Position numbers and translations under genes: made by a program. Below, one piece after another: positions 50,465-56,406 of a DNA stretch of 56,406 nucleotides. The notes under the pieces are model-generated. The model worked only from the letters and a program-made list of their open reading frames with translations, did no database searches and was not told where the DNA came from. This DNA comes from an uncultured Celeribacter sp. (lineage in GTDB: Bacteria; Pseudomonadota; Alphaproteobacteria; Rhodobacterales; Rhodobacteraceae), in NCBI GenBank assembly GCA_938008015.1, contig CALLMA010000095.1, forward strand, positions 1 to 56,406. Direction: 5' to 3'. Position 1 is the first letter of the stretch. Each line of letters opens with the position of its first letter.

Positions 50465-53400
50465 ATGGCATCTACCTACCTTGGCCAAAAAAGGCTCCGC
50501 AAGTATTTCGGCAATATTCGTGAAGTGCTTGAAATGCCGAACCTCATTGAGGTTCAAAAATCTTCTTACGATTTATTCTTGAAATCTGGCGACCAGCCGC
50601 AGCCACTTGACAGTGAAGGCATCATGGGCGTTTTTCAATCCGTATTTCCGATTAAGGATTTTAACGAGATTGCAGTTCTTGAATTCGTAAAATACGAACT
50701 TGAAGCTCCTAAATACGATGTTGAAGAGTGCCAGCAGCGCGATATGACGTATTCAGCGCCGCTTAAGGTGACACTTCGTTTGATCGTATTTGATGTGGAT
50801 GAAGATACAGGCGCAAAATCTGTTAAAGATATTAAAGAACAAGATGTCTTTATGGGTGATATGCCATTGATGACTCCGAATGGTACATTCGTTGTTAATG
50901 GTACTGAGCGTGTGATCGTTTCTCAGATGCACCGTTCGCCTGGTGTGTTCTTTGATCACGATAAAGGCAAGTCGCATTCATCAGGTAAACTATTGTTCGC
51001 CTGCCGTATTATTCCTTACCGTGGTTCATGGCTTGATTTTGAATTTGATGCGAAAGACGTTGTCTATTCTCGTATCGACCGTCGTCGTAAACTTCCAGTT
51101 ACAACGCTTCTTTATGCTCTTGGTCTCGATCAAGAGGGCATTTGTGATCATTATTATGACACAGTTGATTACACACTTGAGAAAAACAAAGGTTGGGTGA
51201 CTAAGTTTTTCCCTGAGCGTGTACGTGGCACACGCCCAGTTTATGATTTGATCAACGCTGAAACAGGCGAAGTCATTTGTAAAGCTGGCGACAAGATGAC
51301 ACCGCGCGCTGTTAAGAAGCTTCTTGAAGGCGGTGATGTTCCAAATATCTTGGCGCCATATGATTCAATCGTTGGTAAATTCGTTGCGAAAGATATCATC
51401 AACGAAGAAAATGGTGCGATCTATGTTGAAGCTGGTGATGAAATCACGCTTGAGCTAGATAAAGATGGCGACGTTATCGGAGGTTCTTTGAAAGACCTTC
51501 TCGATGCAGGTATTACAACAATTCCTGTTTTGGATATCGATAACATCAACGTTGGCCCATATATCCGCAACACAATGGCAGCAGATAAGAACATGAACCG
51601 CGAGACGGCGCTCATGGATATCTACCGTGTGATGCGCCCAGGTGAGCCGCCGACCGTTGAAGCAGCTTCTGCCTTGTTCGATAGCCTCTTCTTCGATTCT
51701 GAGCGCTATGATCTTTCTGCGGTTGGTCGTGTGAAGATGAACATGCGTCTTGATCTTGACGCTGAGGATACTGTTCGCACATTGCGCCGTGAAGACATCA
51801 TTGCTTGTGTGAAAGCACTTGTTGAACTTCGTGATGGTAAGGGCGATATCGACGATATCGATCACCTTGGTAACCGTCGTGTGCGTTCTGTTGGTGAATT
51901 GATGGAGAACCAATATCGCGTTGGTCTCTTGCGTATGGAGCGTGCGATCAAAGAGCGTATGACTTCTGCGGAAATCGATACTGTGATGCCACAAGATTTG
52001 ATCAACGCAAAGCCTGCTGCGGCAGCTGTGCGTGAATTCTTCGGCTCTTCACAGCTTTCACAGTTTATGGACCAAACGAACCCCCTTTCTGAAGTCACGC
52101 ATAAGCGTCGTCTTTCAGCGCTTGGGCCAGGTGGTCTGACACGTGAGCGCGCAGGCTTTGAAGTGCGCGACGTTCATATTACGCATTATGGCCGCATGTG
52201 CCCGATTGAGACGCCGGAAGGTCCAAACATTGGTTTGATCAACTCGCTCGCAACATTTGCGCGTGTGAATAAATACGGCTTCATCGAGACACCATACCGC
52301 AAGGTAAATGAGGGTCAGGTTACGGATGATGTTGTCTATCTCTCTGCGACAGAAGAGATGCGTCATACAGTGGCTCAGGCAAACGCTTCATTGGATGAAG
52401 AAGGGCGCTTTACGAATGATTTCGTTTCGACGCGTCAATCTGGTGAACATGCTTTGAACCCGCCTGCAAATGTTGATTTGATCGACGTTTCGCCAAAACA
52501 GCTCGTATCTGTTGCGGCAGCTCTTATTCCTTACCTTGAAAATGACGATGCGAACCGCGCTTTGATGGGTTCAAACATGCAACGTCAGGCTGTGCCACTC
52601 TTGCGCGCTGAAGCGCCTTTGGTGGGTACTGGTATGGAAGGCAAAGTGGCCGTCGATTCTGGTGCGGCGATCCAAGCGAAACGCGCGGGCGTTATCGACC
52701 AAGTCGATGCGACACGTATCGTGGTGCGTGCAACAGCAGATCTTGCGCCAGGTGATCCAGGCGTAGATATCTACCGTTTGCGTAAATTCCAGCGTTCGAA
52801 CCAAAACACTTGTATCAACCAGCGTCCGCTTGTTGATGTAGGTCAAACTGTTGGTAAGGGCGAAGTTATTGCTGATGGTCCTTCAACTGATATGGGCGAG
52901 CTTGCACTTGGTAAAAACGTGGTTGTCGCGTTTATGCCTTGGAACGGTTATAACTACGAAGACTCGATCTTGATTTCAGAGCGTATCGCACGTGATGATG
53001 TGTTTACATCTGTTCATATTGAAGAATTCGAAGTTGCCGCTCGTGACACGAAGCTTGGGCCTGAAGAAATCACACGCGATATTCCAAACGTGGGCGAAGA
53101 AGCGCTTCGCAACTTGGATGAAGCGGGTATCGTTTATATCGGTGCGCATGTTGAGCCTGGTGATATTCTCGTTGGTAAGATCACGCCAAAGGGTGAAAGC
53201 CCAATGACGCCAGAAGAAAAACTTCTTCGTGCGATCTTTGGTGAAAAAGCATCTGATGTTCGGGATACCTCTCTTCGCGTGAAGCCTGGTGATTATGGTA
53301 CGATCGTTGAAGTGCGTGTCTTTAACCGTCACGGCGTTGAAAAAGACGAGCGTTCATTGCAAGTTGAGCGTGAAGAGGTTGAACGCCTCGCACGTGACCG

Positions 53401-54599
53401 CGATGATGAGATGGCGATCTTGGATCGTAACATCTATGCGCGTCTTAAATCTATGCTTCTCGGCAAGACGATTGTTAAAGGACCAAAAGGTGTTCGTTCT
53501 GGTGTTGAAGTTGACCAAGATCTTCTTGATCAATTGTCAAAAGGCCAGTGGTGGCAGCTCGCGCTTGAAGATGAAGCCGGTGCACAAATCATTGAAGCGC
53601 TTAACTCTCAATACGAAGCTCAAAAACGTGCTCTCGAGCACCGTTTTGAAGATAAAGTTGAGAAAGTACGCCGCGGAGATGACCTCCCACCAGGTGTGAT
53701 GAAAATGGTTAAAGTCTTCATCGCTGTGAAGCGCAAGCTTCAGCCAGGTGATAAGATGGCGGGTCGTCACGGGAACAAAGGTGTTATTTCACGCGTTGTT
53801 CCAATGGAAGACATGCCGTTCTTGGCGGATGGTACGCCAGTTGACTTCTGTTTGAACCCTCTCGGTGTGCCTTCACGTATGAACGTGGGTCAGATCTTGG
53901 AAACACACACAGGCTGGGCTGCACGTGGCCTTGGCATTCAAATTGATGAAGCGCTTGGTGCTTATCGCCGCTCTGGTGATATGTCGCCGGTGAAAGATGC
54001 TCTTAAGTTCGTTTACGGCGAAGAAGTCTATGCAGAAGGCCTTGAAGGGCTTGATGATGATGAGCTTCTTGTTCGTGCGAAGAACGTCACAGGTGGTGTG
54101 CCAATGGCAACGCCAGTATTTGACGGTGCAAAAGAGCAAGACATCAACGAGATGCTTGAAAAAGCTGGATTCTCAACTTCTGGTCAATCAGTGCTTTATG
54201 ATGGACGTACAGGTGAGCAATTCGCGCGTGAAGTCACAGTTGGTGTGAAATACCTTCTTAAACTGCACCACCTTGTAGATGATAAGATCCACGCACGCTC
54301 AACAGGGCCTTACTCACTTGTTACTCAGCAGCCACTTGGTGGTAAAGCTCAGTTCGGTGGTCAGCGCTTTGGTGAGATGGAAGTTTGGGCTCTTGAAGCT
54401 TATGGCGCAGCATATACTCTGCAAGAGATGCTGACTGTAAAGTCAGATGATGTTGCAGGTCGTGCGAAAGTCTATGAATCCATTGTCAAAGGTGAGGATA
54501 ATTTTGAAGCAGGTATCCCTGAATCCTTCAACGTACTTGTCAAAGAAGTCCGTGGCCTTGGCCTTAATATTGAACTCCTGGACTCGGAGGGTGAGGAAT

Positions 54600-54601
<2 letters not shown>
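50465..54601 (+). CDS. rpoB: RNA polymerase beta subunit
   Basis: [44 protein letters not shown]. Confidence 0.99.

Positions 54602-56406
<1,805 letters not shown>

Noticed and set aside
51455-51994. Long antisense ORFs inside rpoB (also 52976-53332)
   Set aside because: Shadow ORFs from biased codon use in rpoB; products are His/Thr/Arg-rich and unlike any family

Overview
Chromosomal window, probably from a moderate-GC alphaproteobacterium of the order Rhodobacterales. The lineage is inferred from gene content and order and from the rplJ and rpoBC protein sequences. Every call was made by reading translations and DNA; no database search was run. Contents in order: (i) 3' end of an RTX/Hint-domain protein; (ii) yejABEF-like peptide ABC operon (-); (iii) membrane-anchored cytochrome c, prephenate dehydratase, SRPBCC protein and pckA; (iv) chvI-like response regulator, hprK, rapZ, EIIA-Man, HPr; (v) argG, a membrane protein and threonine dehydratase; (vi) an amino-sugar (GlcNAc/GalNAc-type) catabolic locus with GH20 hexosaminidase, GntR regulator, ABC transporter, Gfo/Idh/MocA oxidoreductase, two SIS proteins, ROK kinase, GatZ/KbaZ-like protein and NagA; (vii) PCu(A)C copper chaperone, aroQ, ybgC-tolQRAB-pal-ybgF, tilS, ftsH; (viii) DMT permease, chorismate mutase, folD, alpha/beta hydrolase, homocysteine S-methyltransferase; (ix) rplK-rplA, an inserted unknown membrane protein, then rplJ-rplL-rpoB-rpoC (rpoC is cut by the window end and is missing from the supplied ORF track). 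Most of the window is ordinary core genome. The strongest oddities are a ChvI-type regulator whose phospho-acceptor Asp is Glu and whose expected partner kinase gene chvG is absent from the usual place, an unrelated gene inside the rplKAJL-rpoBC block, and 11-bp-phased TTGGTAT half-sites in the amino-sugar control region.
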